From positions 997,431-1,061,430 of the forward strand of contig NZ_LT605203.1 in the NCBI RefSeq assembly GCF_900089495.1: a stretch of 64,000 nucleotides of DNA, given 5' to 3'. The translations under genes were made by a program, and so were the position numbers. Numbering within the stretch: the first letter of the stretch is position 1; every line of letters begins with the position of its first letter. Below the pieces are notes generated by a model that was not told the DNA's origin, did no database searches, and saw nothing but the letters and a program-made list of their open reading frames with translations. This document shows positions 34,783-42,569 of the stretch, one piece after another. The DNA is from Thiomonas sp. X19 (GTDB taxonomy: Bacteria > Pseudomonadota > Gammaproteobacteria > Burkholderiales > Burkholderiaceae_C).

Positions 34783-35644
34783 GCCGGCCTCGATGGACGC
34801 GCTGCGGTCGGCGTTTCAGCAGCATCAGCAGGGCTTCGATCAGCGCGGCCGGGTTGGGCGGGCAGCCGGGCAGCCACACATCCACCGGCAGGATGCCCTC
34901 CAGCCCCTGATGGCAGGCGTAACCGCCACCATTGGTGCCGCTGCCGGTGGCGCAGGTGCCCGCAGCCATCACCCAGCGCGGCTGCGGCATGGCGTCATAG
35001 GTGCGCAGCAGCGGCTCGCGCATCGCGGCAGTGACGGGGCCGGTGACCAGCAGCAGATCGGCGAAACGCGGCGACGGGGTGAAGAACACACCCAGCCGGT
35101 GCAGGTTGTAGAAGGGGTTGAGCAAGGCTTGCAGCTCGCTCTCGCAGCCGTTGCACGAACCGGCATCGACGTGGCGGACGTGCAGGCTTTTGCCGAAGAT
35201 TTTGAGTTCCCGAGTGAGCGCTTGTTCGTTCGAGTCTCCCCCTCCCGACCTTCCCCACGCGGTGGGGGATGCGTGATCCGCCTCCTCCTCAAGCTGGGGG
35301 GAGGTTTTTACCGAACCATGGTTCAACAAATCCGCCTTGTCGCGCACGCCGAACGCCCAATCGTGGCTGGCGCTGAGCGCGCCCTCGGGGCAGACCTCGG
35401 TGCAAAGCTGGCAGCCGACGCAGCGGGCGTAGTCGAGTTGCACATGTTGGCCAGTGTCGACGCCAATTGCGGACGCTGGGCATGCAGCGACGCAATCGTT
35501 GCAGCCGCTCTGCGCCGCGCTGCAGCGCGTAGCGTCGAAGCGAGGCAGGCCGAGCACGCCATCCTGCCCGTCGGGGCCGGGGCGCTGCGGCCAGGGCGTG
35601 GTGGCGCGGCCCTTGTGCCATCCGAACCAGGTCCATACCGGCAT
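34769..35644 (-). CDS. Fused ferredoxin (HyfH/NuoI-like) and NuoB/HyfI-like iron-sulfur subunit
   Basis: A 291-residue fusion. Residues 1-105 hold two [4Fe-4S] motifs: Cys41, 48, 51, 55 with the unusual spacing C-x6-C-x2-C-x3-CP, then Cys75, 78, 81, 85 in the standard CVGCQLCTEVCP. Residues ~111-145 form a charged, Gly/Ser-rich linker. Residues ~146-291 are a NuoB/HyfI domain with the N2-type ligands SCNGCE (164, 167), GTC and PGCPP. In most related complexes these are two genes. The start at 35644 follows an AAGGAG ribosome-binding site and lies 10 bases past the end of the large subunit gene. Confidence 0.88.
   Translation of the reverse strand: MPVWTWFGWHKGRATTPWPQRPGPDGQDGVLGLPRFDATRCSAAQSGCNDCVAACPASAIGVDTGQHVQLDYARCVGCQLCTEVCPEGALSASHDWAFGVRDKADLLNHGSVKTSPQLEEEADHASPTAWGRSGGGDSNEQALTRELKIFGKSLHVRHVDAGSCNGCESELQALLNPFYNLHRLGVFFTPSPRFADLLLVTGPVTAAMREPLLRTYDAMPQPRWVMAAGTCATGSGTNGGGYACHQGLEGILPVDVWLPGCPPNPAALIEALLMLLKRRPQRVHRGRHEHA
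35225..35314. repeat. GC-rich repeat-like DNA forming the ferredoxin/NuoB linker
   Basis: The stretch contains TTCCCCACGCGGTGGGGGA, a short hairpin, and poly-C/poly-G runs such as CTGGGGGGAGG, unlike coding DNA on either side. It encodes the linker at about residues 111-140, which has no counterpart in HyfH or HyfI. It looks like an inserted intergenic-type repeat that has joined two genes. Confidence 0.5.
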
Positions 35645-35654
35645 GGTCGTCTCC

Positions 35655-37322
35655 TTACCGATCCGCACCGGCGACGGACAGGCCGAAGCTGGCCTCGTTG
35701 ATGGCGTAGTCCATCATGTTGCTGTCCTCCACGGTGAAGGGGAACACCCGCCAGTTGGAAAACGACGGGTCCTTGATCTTGACGCGCTGCAGCCGGGTGC
35801 GCGTGGCATCGAGATGCACCGCATACAGCAGGCCGCCGCGCGTGGTTTCCACCCAGCCCAGGCCTTCACCATGGGGATCGGCTGGTTCCAACACCTCGTG
35901 CCGCAGCACCGGACCGGGCTTGACGCGGCCGATGGCCTGACGGATCAGCGCCAGCGATTCGCGGATCTCCTCCATGCGCACCAGCGAGCGGGCGTGGGCG
36001 TCACCTGTTTTTTGCACGGGCACGGAAAAGCGCACCTTGTCGTAGTTGGCGTAAGGGTGGTCGCGGCGCAGATCGCGGTCGAGGCCGCTGGCGCGCTCGA
36101 TCGGTCCGCAAGCGCCCTGGTCGAACGCAACCTGGCGGTCGAGATGGCCGGTCGTCATCAGGCGGTCGAGATGGCTGCGGGTGTTTTCAAGGCGCTGCAG
36201 ATAGCTGCCGATGTCGTCGGTGACGGTGTCGAGCGCGGCGTCCAGGCCGCTCACATCGAGGTCGCGGCGCAACCCGCCGGGGGTGATGAGGCCGCGCAGA
36301 AACCGGCTGCCAGTGAGTTTGGCGTTGATCTGCTTGAGCCGTTCTTCGAGCAACAGCCCTTGCGCCTCGCCCACTTTCAGCGTGGTGGTCTTCGACAGAT
36401 GGCCGAGGTAGTGCAGGTGGTTGTAGAGCCGCTCCAGTTCCGCGAGGATGACGCGCAGATAGCGCGAGCGCGACGGCGCACGCCAGCCCAACGCGCCTTC
36501 CACCGCCTGCGCAAACGCCAGCGCATGCGCCACCGAGTCGATGCCGCTGACCCGCTCGGCGAGCACCGCGCCCGCACGGAGGTCGGGAGCGCGCAAGGCA
36601 ACGCCGGGCCGCCCCAAGTGCCCCCAGGAGATGGCAGCGTCATTTCCTGGGGGCACTTGAAAACGCGCTTCCATCGCGCGGTGTTTGTAAAACAGCCGCG
36701 GGTGATAGTGCAGGATGCCTTCGCCGATGTAGAAGAACAGGAATTGGGCGGACTCCACGATGTCCGCACGCACCGGGCCGAAGGGCAGGCGCTGGATGTC
36801 CGGCCCCAAGACCAGCGGCACGATGGGCGGTTGCGGGGTGAAGTCGAGAGCCGCGGCATGGATGTCGAAACCATGCGCAAGCGGTGCAGGTTGGCGCGGC
36901 ATGCCTTCGTGCAGCACCAGCGGGTTGGGCTCGGGGTGGCCGGTGAAGCGCAGGCCGTCAAGGTCCATCATCTCGCGCTCATACCAGCCCAGCAACGGCA
37001 GCTTGTCGGCCAGCGAGGGCAGGGTGTGGTTGTCCGGTCGCACGCGCCAGACTTTGTAGGGCTGGTTCGCGCCCAGGCTCCCGAGGAAGCCGCCGGGCCG
37101 CCCCAAGGCTGCCTCACCCCCATGGGGGGCGGGAGCCGCTTGCGGCGACCTGGGGGCGCTCACGACATAGATCACGTCCAGCCCGCCGTCGCTGCAGCCG
37201 CAGGCGTAGGCCATCTGCATGCGGCCATGGGCGCTGGGGGTGTCGCCCAGCGCGGTGAGCAGGGCGTCGGCGGCGGCAGGCAACTCCCCAGGTCTCAGGC
37301 GGATGGTGTCGCAGTGGCGCAT
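35655..37322 (-). CDS. NuoCD/HyfG-like large subunit lacking all four Ni-binding cysteines
   Basis: A 555-residue fusion of a NuoC-like N-terminus (to about residue 130) and a NuoD/large hydrogenase domain. In hydrogenases Ni is held by two CxxC motifs, RVCGIC near the middle and DPCYSC at the C-terminus. Here the first reads ERVSGIDSVAH, and the C-terminus reads NEASFGLSVAGADR, so no ligand cysteine remains. The rest of the fold is intact, for example LERLYNHLHYLGHL, SRFLRGLITPGGLRRDL and DHPYANYDKVRF. It should therefore not be a [NiFe] hydrogenase but an Ehr-type subunit. Two repeat-like insertions (DNA 36600-36660 and 37094-37158) interrupt the protein. The ATG at 37322 sits two bases after the hyfF stop. 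Confidence 0.88.
   Translation of the reverse strand: MRHCDTIRLRPGELPAAADALLTALGDTPSAHGRMQMAYACGCSDGGLDVIYVVSAPRSPQAAPAPHGGEAALGRPGGFLGSLGANQPYKVWRVRPDNHTLPSLADKLPLLGWYEREMMDLDGLRFTGHPEPNPLVLHEGMPRQPAPLAHGFDIHAAALDFTPQPPIVPLVLGPDIQRLPFGPVRADIVESAQFLFFYIGEGILHYHPRLFYKHRAMEARFQVPPGNDAAISWGHLGRPGVALRAPDLRAGAVLAERVSGIDSVAHALAFAQAVEGALGWRAPSRSRYLRVILAELERLYNHLHYLGHLSKTTTLKVGEAQGLLLEERLKQINAKLTGSRFLRGLITPGGLRRDLDVSGLDAALDTVTDDIGSYLQRLENTRSHLDRLMTTGHLDRQVAFDQGACGPIERASGLDRDLRRDHPYANYDKVRFSVPVQKTGDAHARSLVRMEEIRESLALIRQAIGRVKPGPVLRHEVLEPADPHGEGLGWVETTRGGLLYAVHLDATRTRLQRVKIKDPSFSNWRVFPFTVEDSNMMDYAINEASFGLSVAGADR
36615..36659. repeat. 15-bp perfect palindromic arms inside the NuoCD-like gene
   Basis: CAAGTGCCCCCAGGA (36615-36629) and TCCTGGGGGCACTTG (36645-36659) are perfectly complementary around a 15-base loop. 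Just upstream lies GGGCCGCCCC. It encodes the PPGNDAAISWGHLG segment, an insertion relative to other large subunits, and keeps the frame. Confidence 0.7.
37094..37158. repeat. Diverged copy of the GC-rich dispersed repeat inside the NuoCD-like gene
   Basis: The order of blocks GGGCCGCCC, AAGGCTGCCTCACCCC, GGGGGGCGG and CCTGGGGGCG matches the 81-bp repeat at 13671-13832 although the middle has diverged. It encodes an Ala/Pro/Gly-rich insertion (about residues 55-76) in the NuoC-like part. Homology to the other copies is by eye. Confidence 0.5.
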
Positions 37323-37323
37323 C

Positions 37324-38781
37324 TCACACCCCTCCCAGTTGCGTGGCGATGCTGGCCAGATGGTTCCAGATCGGCGGCAGCCACCACAGTCCGAGCAGCA
37401 GGATGGCGACCAGTGCCACGGCCATCGGCGCGACATGCACGAAGCGCAATTTCAGATGCGGCGCATGCTTCGGACGCGAGCCAAAATACATGGCGCGGAA
37501 GTGGTTGAGAAAGCCGATGAAAATGACGATGAGCAGCACGGCCATCCACCATACCGCCCACGGATTTGTACTCACCATGCCGCCGCGCAGGATGGTGAGT
37601 TCCGAGAGAAAAAGGCCGAACGGCGGCGCCCCGGTAATAGCCACGGCACCGGCCAGCCAGATGGCGCCCGAGCGAGGAAAAAAGTGCAGCACACGGCGGA
37701 TATTGGCAATCTCCTTGCTCTCGTAAGCGTGCATCATGTTGCCCGCGCCGAAGAACACCAGCGACTTGGTGAGCGAGTGATTGAGCATGTGATACAGCGC
37801 GCCGATCACCCCCAGCGGCCCGCCGAAACCGAAGCCCAGCGCGACCACGCCCATGTGCTCCACGCTGGAATAGGCGGCGAGGCGCTTGATGACGGTCTGG
37901 TGGCTGATGAACAGCGCTGCCACCAGCAGGCTGAACGCGCCCAGCACCACGAGTGCGGTGCGCGCCGCGGCCTCGATGCGGGTGTGCTGCAGGATGTGCA
38001 AATAGCGCACGATGCCCAGCATGGCGCAGTTGAGCAGCGCGCCCGACAGCATGGCCGACACCGGCGCCGGGCCCTCGCTGTGCGCATCCGGCAGCCAGGT
38101 GTGCATCGGCGCCAGGCCGACCTTGGTGCCGAAGCCCACCAAGACCAGCAGGAAGGAGAGCAGCAGCAACACCGGCTCGGCCTTGGGGGCGATGCCGGCG
38201 AGGTTGGCCCAAGTCATGTCGTACTCCGGGCCGAGGATGAACGTGCCGGCCCAGTAAAACAGCACCGTGCCCAGCAGCGCCAGACCAAGACCTGCGGAGA
38301 CGATGACGATGTACTTCCACGCCGCTTCGATGCTTTCCGGCGCGCGCTGAAAGCCCACCAGAAACGCGCTGACGATGGTGGTGAGGTCAATGGCGATCCA
38401 GTACAGCCCGGGGTTGTTCTGCACCGGTGCCAGGAACATGGTGAGCGCGAACGCGGCGAACAGGCTGTAGAAGCGGTGCAGCCGCGCCAGCTCCCCATGC
38501 ATCCAGCGCATGTAGCCAATGGCGTAGACGCTGGCCAGCAGATAGACGATGGCCAGGCACAGCATCACCCACACGCCGAAATCGTCGAGCAGCAGGCCAT
38601 GGTTCAGCGCGGTGACCGCCGTGTCGGGCGTGGCGATGAGCAGCACGATCACCAGGATGAGGTCGATGATCGCCGCGGCGAGATTCAGAGCCTCGGCCAG
38701 CCGCGAGTGCCGTGACACCCAACTGCCCACCGCCGCCAGCGCAGTGACGGCCCAGATGGCATACAAGACATTCCAGATCAC
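37324..38781 (-). CDS. hyfF: Proton-translocating subunit, HyfF/NuoM-like, of the Ehr-like complex
   Basis: A ~485-residue polytopic antiporter-like subunit. The family helix with acidic residue reads YWIAIDLTTIVSAFLVGF, in which the usual Glu is Asp, and the Lys helix reads GFGTKVGLAPMHTWLPDAHS. HMLNHSLTKSLVFFGAGN and ITGAPPFGLFLSELTIL follow, as in HyfF. I chose a GTG at 38781, six bases after a GGAG site; a TTG at 38793 is a further possibility. It lies 36 bases after hyfE and two bases before the large subunit ATG. Confidence 0.9.
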   Translation of the reverse strand: MIWNVLYAIWAVTALAAVGSWVSRHSRLAEALNLAAAIIDLILVIVLLIATPDTAVTALNHGLLLDDFGVWVMLCLAIVYLLASVYAIGYMRWMHGELARLHRFYSLFAAFALTMFLAPVQNNPGLYWIAIDLTTIVSAFLVGFQRAPESIEAAWKYIVIVSAGLGLALLGTVLFYWAGTFILGPEYDMTWANLAGIAPKAEPVLLLLSFLLVLVGFGTKVGLAPMHTWLPDAHSEGPAPVSAMLSGALLNCAMLGIVRYLHILQHTRIEAAARTALVVLGAFSLLVAALFISHQTVIKRLAAYSSVEHMGVVALGFGFGGPLGVIGALYHMLNHSLTKSLVFFGAGNMMHAYESKEIANIRRVLHFFPRSGAIWLAGAVAITGAPPFGLFLSELTILRGGMVSTNPWAVWWMAVLLIVIFIGFLNHFRAMYFGSRPKHAPHLKLRFVHVAPMAVALVAILLLGLWWLPPIWNHLASIATQLGGV

Positions 38782-38817
38782 GTCTTGCTCCAATCGCGTC
38801 GTTCGCTGGTCATCGCC

Positions 38818-39498
38818 TCACCCCACCAAGCGCGTGAGTTCGCGGCTGCTGGTCGTGCCCACTGCCTTGTGCAGGAAGCGGATCAGCATGCCGAAGGTGG
38901 AGACGATGATCAGCAGGTCGAAGAGGATCACCATTTCCAGCAACAGCGGCATGCCCGGCACCAGGATTTGCGAGCCGAGAAAAATGCCGTTCTCGATCAC
39001 CAGCAGGCCGAGGATGGAACTCACCGCCTCCGCGCGCAGCACCAGCATCAGAAAGCCGATGAGCTTGAGCGCGAACATGGCGGTCAGCGCCAGCACGGCG
39101 ATGTTGTCCACCAGGTTCATGCGCGCCCCCAGCTTCTCCGCCACCGCATAGGAAAACAGCACCAGAAAACCGCCGAGCACGATGCTCGACGCCGGTTGCA
39201 ACAAGGGCGTGAATTCCCGGTTCTGCCCCAGGTCGTTGACGATGCGCACCAGCAGGTACGGCAGCAGGGTGCCGCGAAACAGCGCGGTCAGCGCGGCGAT
39301 GAAAATCAGCTCCGGGTAATGCCCGGTGATGCCGACGGCCAGCGACAGCGCCGCAATCACCCATGACTCGGCGGCGAAGGCCAGGATGTGGTTCTTGATC
39401 CAGTGCGAGCCCAGCATGACGAAGGCCAGGATGAGCGCGATGATGATCAGCAGGCTGAAGATGGATGCCTGCACGCCGCCGAGGTGGAAGATCAACAT
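38818..39498 (-). CDS. hyfE: Membrane subunit HyfE-like (NuoK-related) of the Ehr-like complex
   Basis: A 226-residue hydrophobic protein of the HyfE family, whose C-terminal half is NuoK-related. Seen are long hydrophobic helices, LILAFVMLGSHWIKNHILAF near the N-terminus and ALKLIGFLMLVLRAEAVSSILGLLVIENGIF in the second half, where the Glu residues fit the NuoK proton path. A GAGGAG site precedes the ATG at 39498. It is the second gene of the operon, 10 bases after hyfC. Confidence 0.9.
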   Translation of the reverse strand: MLIFHLGGVQASIFSLLIIIALILAFVMLGSHWIKNHILAFAAESWVIAALSLAVGITGHYPELIFIAALTALFRGTLLPYLLVRIVNDLGQNREFTPLLQPASSIVLGGFLVLFSYAVAEKLGARMNLVDNIAVLALTAMFALKLIGFLMLVLRAEAVSSILGLLVIENGIFLGSQILVPGMPLLLEMVILFDLLIIVSTFGMLIRFLHKAVGTTSSRELTRLVG

Positions 39499-39508
39499 GG
39501 CATGCTCC

Positions 39509-40453
39509 TCACACCTGCCGCGCGACGATGGCGAGGATGGCCATCAGGAAGGACAGCGCCAGCGGCTCCTGATAACGGTAAAAGCGCAGGCGCGATTGCG
39601 CGGTATCGACGAACACCATGATGAGCCCCAGCAGCGCCCACTTCGCCAGCAGCGCCGCGGTGGCGCCGGCGATGCCCAGCGCCGCGCCCTGGATGGACAA
39701 GCCCCAGGGGATGGTCAGCACATTGAGGAAGATGGTGTAGAGAATGGCCTGCTTCATCCACGACGCCCACTTCAGCAGCGCCAGCAGCGGGCCGGAGTAT
39801 TCGAGAATGCGCGCCTCGCCGATCATGTAGATCTCATCGTGGATGCTCGAATGGATCGGCAGGCGCTCGGTTTCCACCGTGAGCAGAATGAAAAACGCCG
39901 CCACCAGGAACAGATGCGCCGGGCCCCAGAACACCGCCGGCTGCGCCACCAGCAGGTGATTGACGACGAAGGGCAGCATGGCCTGCGCCAGCAGGGTGAT
40001 GCCGACGAACACCATGATCAGCGTCGGCTCGGCCAGGATGGCCAGCATGGCCTCGCGGCTCGACCCCAGCCCGCCATAGGGATGACCGCTATCGAGACCC
40101 GCGAGCAGGATGGCGAAGCCGGCCAGGGTCAGCATGAGGCCGCCGCCCAGGATGTCGCCCATGTCCGAGAGCGGCAGCGGGTAGTTGGTCAGCACCGGGA
40201 TGAGGATGGGCACCGTGAGCATGGCCGAGAACGCCACCACCGGCGCGGCCCAGAAAATCCACGACGCGGTTTGCGGCACCACGAGCTCTTTGCGGAACCA
40301 CTTGGCCAGATCGCGGTAGGGCTGAAACAGGCTGGGGCCTGCGCCGCGCTGCACCTTCTCTTCCATCATGGCGATGAAGCCGTGCAGCAGCGGAGAGAGC
40401 AACACAATCGCCAGCACCTGGGCGATCTGTGGCCATACGGCTTGTGCTTGCAT
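39509..40453 (-). CDS. hyfC: Membrane anchor HyfC/NuoH-like subunit of the Ehr-like complex
   Basis: A 314-residue polytopic protein, first gene of the operon. It has the NuoH/HyfC pattern: GFIAMMEEKVQRGAGPSLFQPYRDLAKWF in the first loop, and an acidic loop VETERLPIHSSIHDEIYMIG followed by EARILEYSGPLLALLKWASW. Ehr and hydrogenase-4 complexes use this subunit to couple the peripheral arm to the antiporter-like subunits. GGAGGAGTC precedes the ATG at 40453. The gene is divergent from mraZ. Confidence 0.92.
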   Translation of the reverse strand: MQAQAVWPQIAQVLAIVLLSPLLHGFIAMMEEKVQRGAGPSLFQPYRDLAKWFRKELVVPQTASWIFWAAPVVAFSAMLTVPILIPVLTNYPLPLSDMGDILGGGLMLTLAGFAILLAGLDSGHPYGGLGSSREAMLAILAEPTLIMVFVGITLLAQAMLPFVVNHLLVAQPAVFWGPAHLFLVAAFFILLTVETERLPIHSSIHDEIYMIGEARILEYSGPLLALLKWASWMKQAILYTIFLNVLTIPWGLSIQGAALGIAGATAALLAKWALLGLIMVFVDTAQSRLRFYRYQEPLALSFLMAILAIVARQV

Positions 40454-41026
40454 TGACTCCTCCCATGCAGATCACCCGCCGCACGCAGCGGCACTGGGTA
40501 GGAGTCATCAGCCACCGGCTGGCGCCGGTGGCGGTTGCGGCGAACTCCATCGCCGTCTCGTTTGCAATCATTTTAAAGCGTCGAAAGTCCCAGGTCAAGG
40601 CGACATTCGTGCCCAAATGCAACGAACCTGGCCGACCTGCCCACCCATGGCCGTCCGGCTGCAGAGCATGGCATGGACTTGCCAGCGGTACGACAAAAGG
40701 CGGGTTCCTCCCGTGACCCAGGGAGGCGGTCCTGGCGGCCGAGCCCAGCCAAGCCAGGGCCGCTTCGGCCCCCAGCATCGGCATGCTGGATGAGTGCGGA
40801 AGACGACGGCCGCAGGGTTCTGCCTTCTTGCGCCCTGCGCCCTGCCCCGCGCAGGGCGATCGCCAGCTTCGCTCCTTGCGGCGGCCTCGACCCGAATGTA
40901 TCGCTTGCACTTATGGATTCAAGTACTTCATTTAAGGGCATTTTTTTGACTTTATCTGTCCAAAAACACAGCTTTGATGACGGCGCTAAGTGCTTGTTTG
41001 ATAAGCCAATTTTTCAATTTGCCCTA
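40454..41026. other. 573-base intergenic region between the Ehr-like operon and mraZ
   Basis: No convincing gene is visible on either strand; open frames crossing it lack recognisable start signals or family similarity. The left end must hold the promoter of the minus-strand operon, but no clear -35/-10 pair stands out. The right third (from about 40905) is markedly AT-richer and leads into the mraZ promoter. Confidence 0.5.
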
Positions 41027-41055
41027 TTGACGATGGTCTTTTTGCCCCCTACAGT
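41027..41055 (+). promoter_or_regulatory. Putative sigma-70 promoter of the dcw cluster (Pmra)
   Basis: TTGACG (41027-41032), a 17-bp spacer, and TACAGT (41050-41055), close to sigma-70 consensus. Transcription would begin near 41062, about 65 bases before the mraZ GTG. The -10 overlaps the first MraZ box. Confidence 0.65.
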
Positions 41056-41088
41056 GCAGCCAAGTGCAAAAAAGTGGGTAAAAGTGCA
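41052..41088 (+). promoter_or_regulatory. mraZ: Four direct repeats spaced 10 bp: MraZ operator
   Basis: Repeats with the core AGTG(C/G)(A/G) begin at 41053, 41063, 41073 and 41083: cAGTGCA, AAGTGCA, AAGTGGG, AAGTGCA. The exact 10-bp period puts all four on one face of the helix. MraZ is known to bind TGGG-type repeats of the same spacing upstream of its own gene, so this should be the autoregulatory site. The third copy matches the GTGGG core best. Confidence 0.75.
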
Positions 41089-41126
41089 GAGGCCGGGCTC
41101 TGCGCTGAAGGCAATCGGAGAAGCGC

Positions 41127-41555
41127 GTGTTCATTGGCATATCGGCGTTGACGCTGGACGGCAAGGGTCGCATGACCGTGCCTGCGCGCCACCGCGACAT
41201 GCTGCTGGCGCAGGCTGCCGGTCGGTTGACCCTGACCAAAAGCCCCGAGGGCTGCCTGATGTTGTTCGGCGACGCGCAATGGCAGGAATTTCGCGCCAAG
41301 ATCAGCCAGCTGCCCATGGAGGCGCAGGGCTGGAAGCGCATCTATCTGGGCCACGCCACCGAGACCGAGATCGACGCCACCGGGCGTGTGCTCATCTCGC
41401 CTGAACTGCGTGCGGCGGCGCGCATCGAGCGCGAGATCGACTTGATCGGCATGGGTTCGCATTTCGAGATCTGGGACCGCGCCACCCACCAGTCGCGCGA
41501 GGCGGCGGTGATCGAGGCCGGCATGCCTGAAGCGGTACGCAACATCGTGGTGTGA
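41127..41555 (+). CDS. mraZ: Transcriptional regulator MraZ
   Basis: A 142-residue regulator of two SpoVT-AbrB-like halves. The first half contains SALTLDGKGRMTVPARHR and the second EIDATGRVLISPELRAAARI, the conserved DNA-binding loops. It opens the dcw cluster and normally represses it by binding the repeats upstream. The start is GTG at 41127, six bases after GGAG. rsmH follows 12 bases later. Confidence 0.96.
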   Translation: MFIGISALTLDGKGRMTVPARHRDMLLAQAAGRLTLTKSPEGCLMLFGDAQWQEFRAKISQLPMEAQGWKRIYLGHATETEIDATGRVLISPELRAAARIEREIDLIGMGSHFEIWDRATHQSREAAVIEAGMPEAVRNIVV

Positions 41556-41567
41556 AGGTGACCCCAG

Positions 41568-42569
41568 ATGCCAAACCCCGCCCCCACCGCTGCAGCGCCT
41601 CTGCAGCACCGCACCGTTTTGCTGCACGAAGCCGTCGAGCTGCTGATGACCGACCCGGCCGGCATCTACCTGGACGCAACCTTCGGTCGCGGTGGCCACA
41701 CGCGGGAGTTGCTGGCGCGCCTGGGGCCGCAGGCGCGCGTGGTGGCGCTGGACCGCGACCCCCAGGCCATTGCCGCCGGCCAGGATTTGGCGCGGGCCGA
41801 TGCGCGGCTGACGCTGGTGCACGCCGCGTTCTCCGACTTTGGCGCGGTGCTGGATGGGCTGGGCTTGCCCAAGGTGCAGGGCATGCTGTTCGATCTGGGC
41901 GTGTCGTCGCCACAACTCGACGAGACCCGGCGCGGTTTCAGCTTTCGCGGCGACGCCCCGCTGGACATGCGCATGGACACCACGCGCGGCCTGACCGCAG
42001 CGCAATTCCTGGCCGAGGCCAGCGTCGATGACATCACCCGGGTGCTGAGAGATTATGGCGACGAACGGGCTGCTTTCCCGATTGCAAAGGCGGTTGTGGC
42101 TCGCCGCGAACGGGGCGAGCCCGTCACTCGTACCGCAGAGCTTGCCGGCCTCGTGGCGCAAGCGGTGCGCAGTCGCGAACCGGGGCAAGATCCGGCCACG
42201 CGCACCTTTCAAGCTCTTCGGATTCACGTCAATGCCGAGCTTGCCGAACTCGAAGCGGCACTCGCGCAGGTGATGGCCAGGCTGGCTGATGGAGGACGCC
42301 TCGTGGTCATCAGCTTTCACTCACTCGAAGACCGCGTGGTGAAGCAGTTCATGGCGCGGCAGTCGCGTGCGCCCGAACAGACGCGCGAGCAACTGCGCCT
42401 GCCGGTGGCGCCGGCGGCGTTTCATCCGGGCTTGAAGCTGTTGACCAAGCAACGCCCCGCTGCGGCCGAAGTGAAGGCCAATCCGCGTTCGCGCTCGGCC
42501 ATGCTGCGCGCCGCCGAACGCCTGCCTGGCGTGGTGGCCGCGGCAGTGGCGCCGGAGGTGGGCGCATGA
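41568..42569 (+). CDS. rsmH: 16S rRNA (cytosine1402-N4)-methyltransferase
   Basis: A 333-residue SAM-dependent methyltransferase. Motifs are HRTVLLHEAVELL, the SAM loop YLDATFGRGGHTRELLARLG, the FDLGVSSPQLDETRRGFSFR block with PLDMRMD, and VISFHSLEDRVVKQFM. The N-terminus has a short Ala/Pro extension. Its stop overlaps the ATG of ftsL (ATGA). Confidence 0.97.
   Translation: MPNPAPTAAAPLQHRTVLLHEAVELLMTDPAGIYLDATFGRGGHTRELLARLGPQARVVALDRDPQAIAAGQDLARADARLTLVHAAFSDFGAVLDGLGLPKVQGMLFDLGVSSPQLDETRRGFSFRGDAPLDMRMDTTRGLTAAQFLAEASVDDITRVLRDYGDERAAFPIAKAVVARRERGEPVTRTAELAGLVAQAVRSREPGQDPATRTFQALRIHVNAELAELEAALAQVMARLADGGRLVVISFHSLEDRVVKQFMARQSRAPEQTREQLRLPVAPAAFHPGLKLLTKQRPAAAEVKANPRSRSAMLRAAERLPGVVAAAVAPEVGA

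Noticed and set aside
32776..40453. Active [NiFe] hydrogenase-4
   Set aside because: All four Ni-binding cysteines are absent from the large subunit and no maturation genes are nearby.
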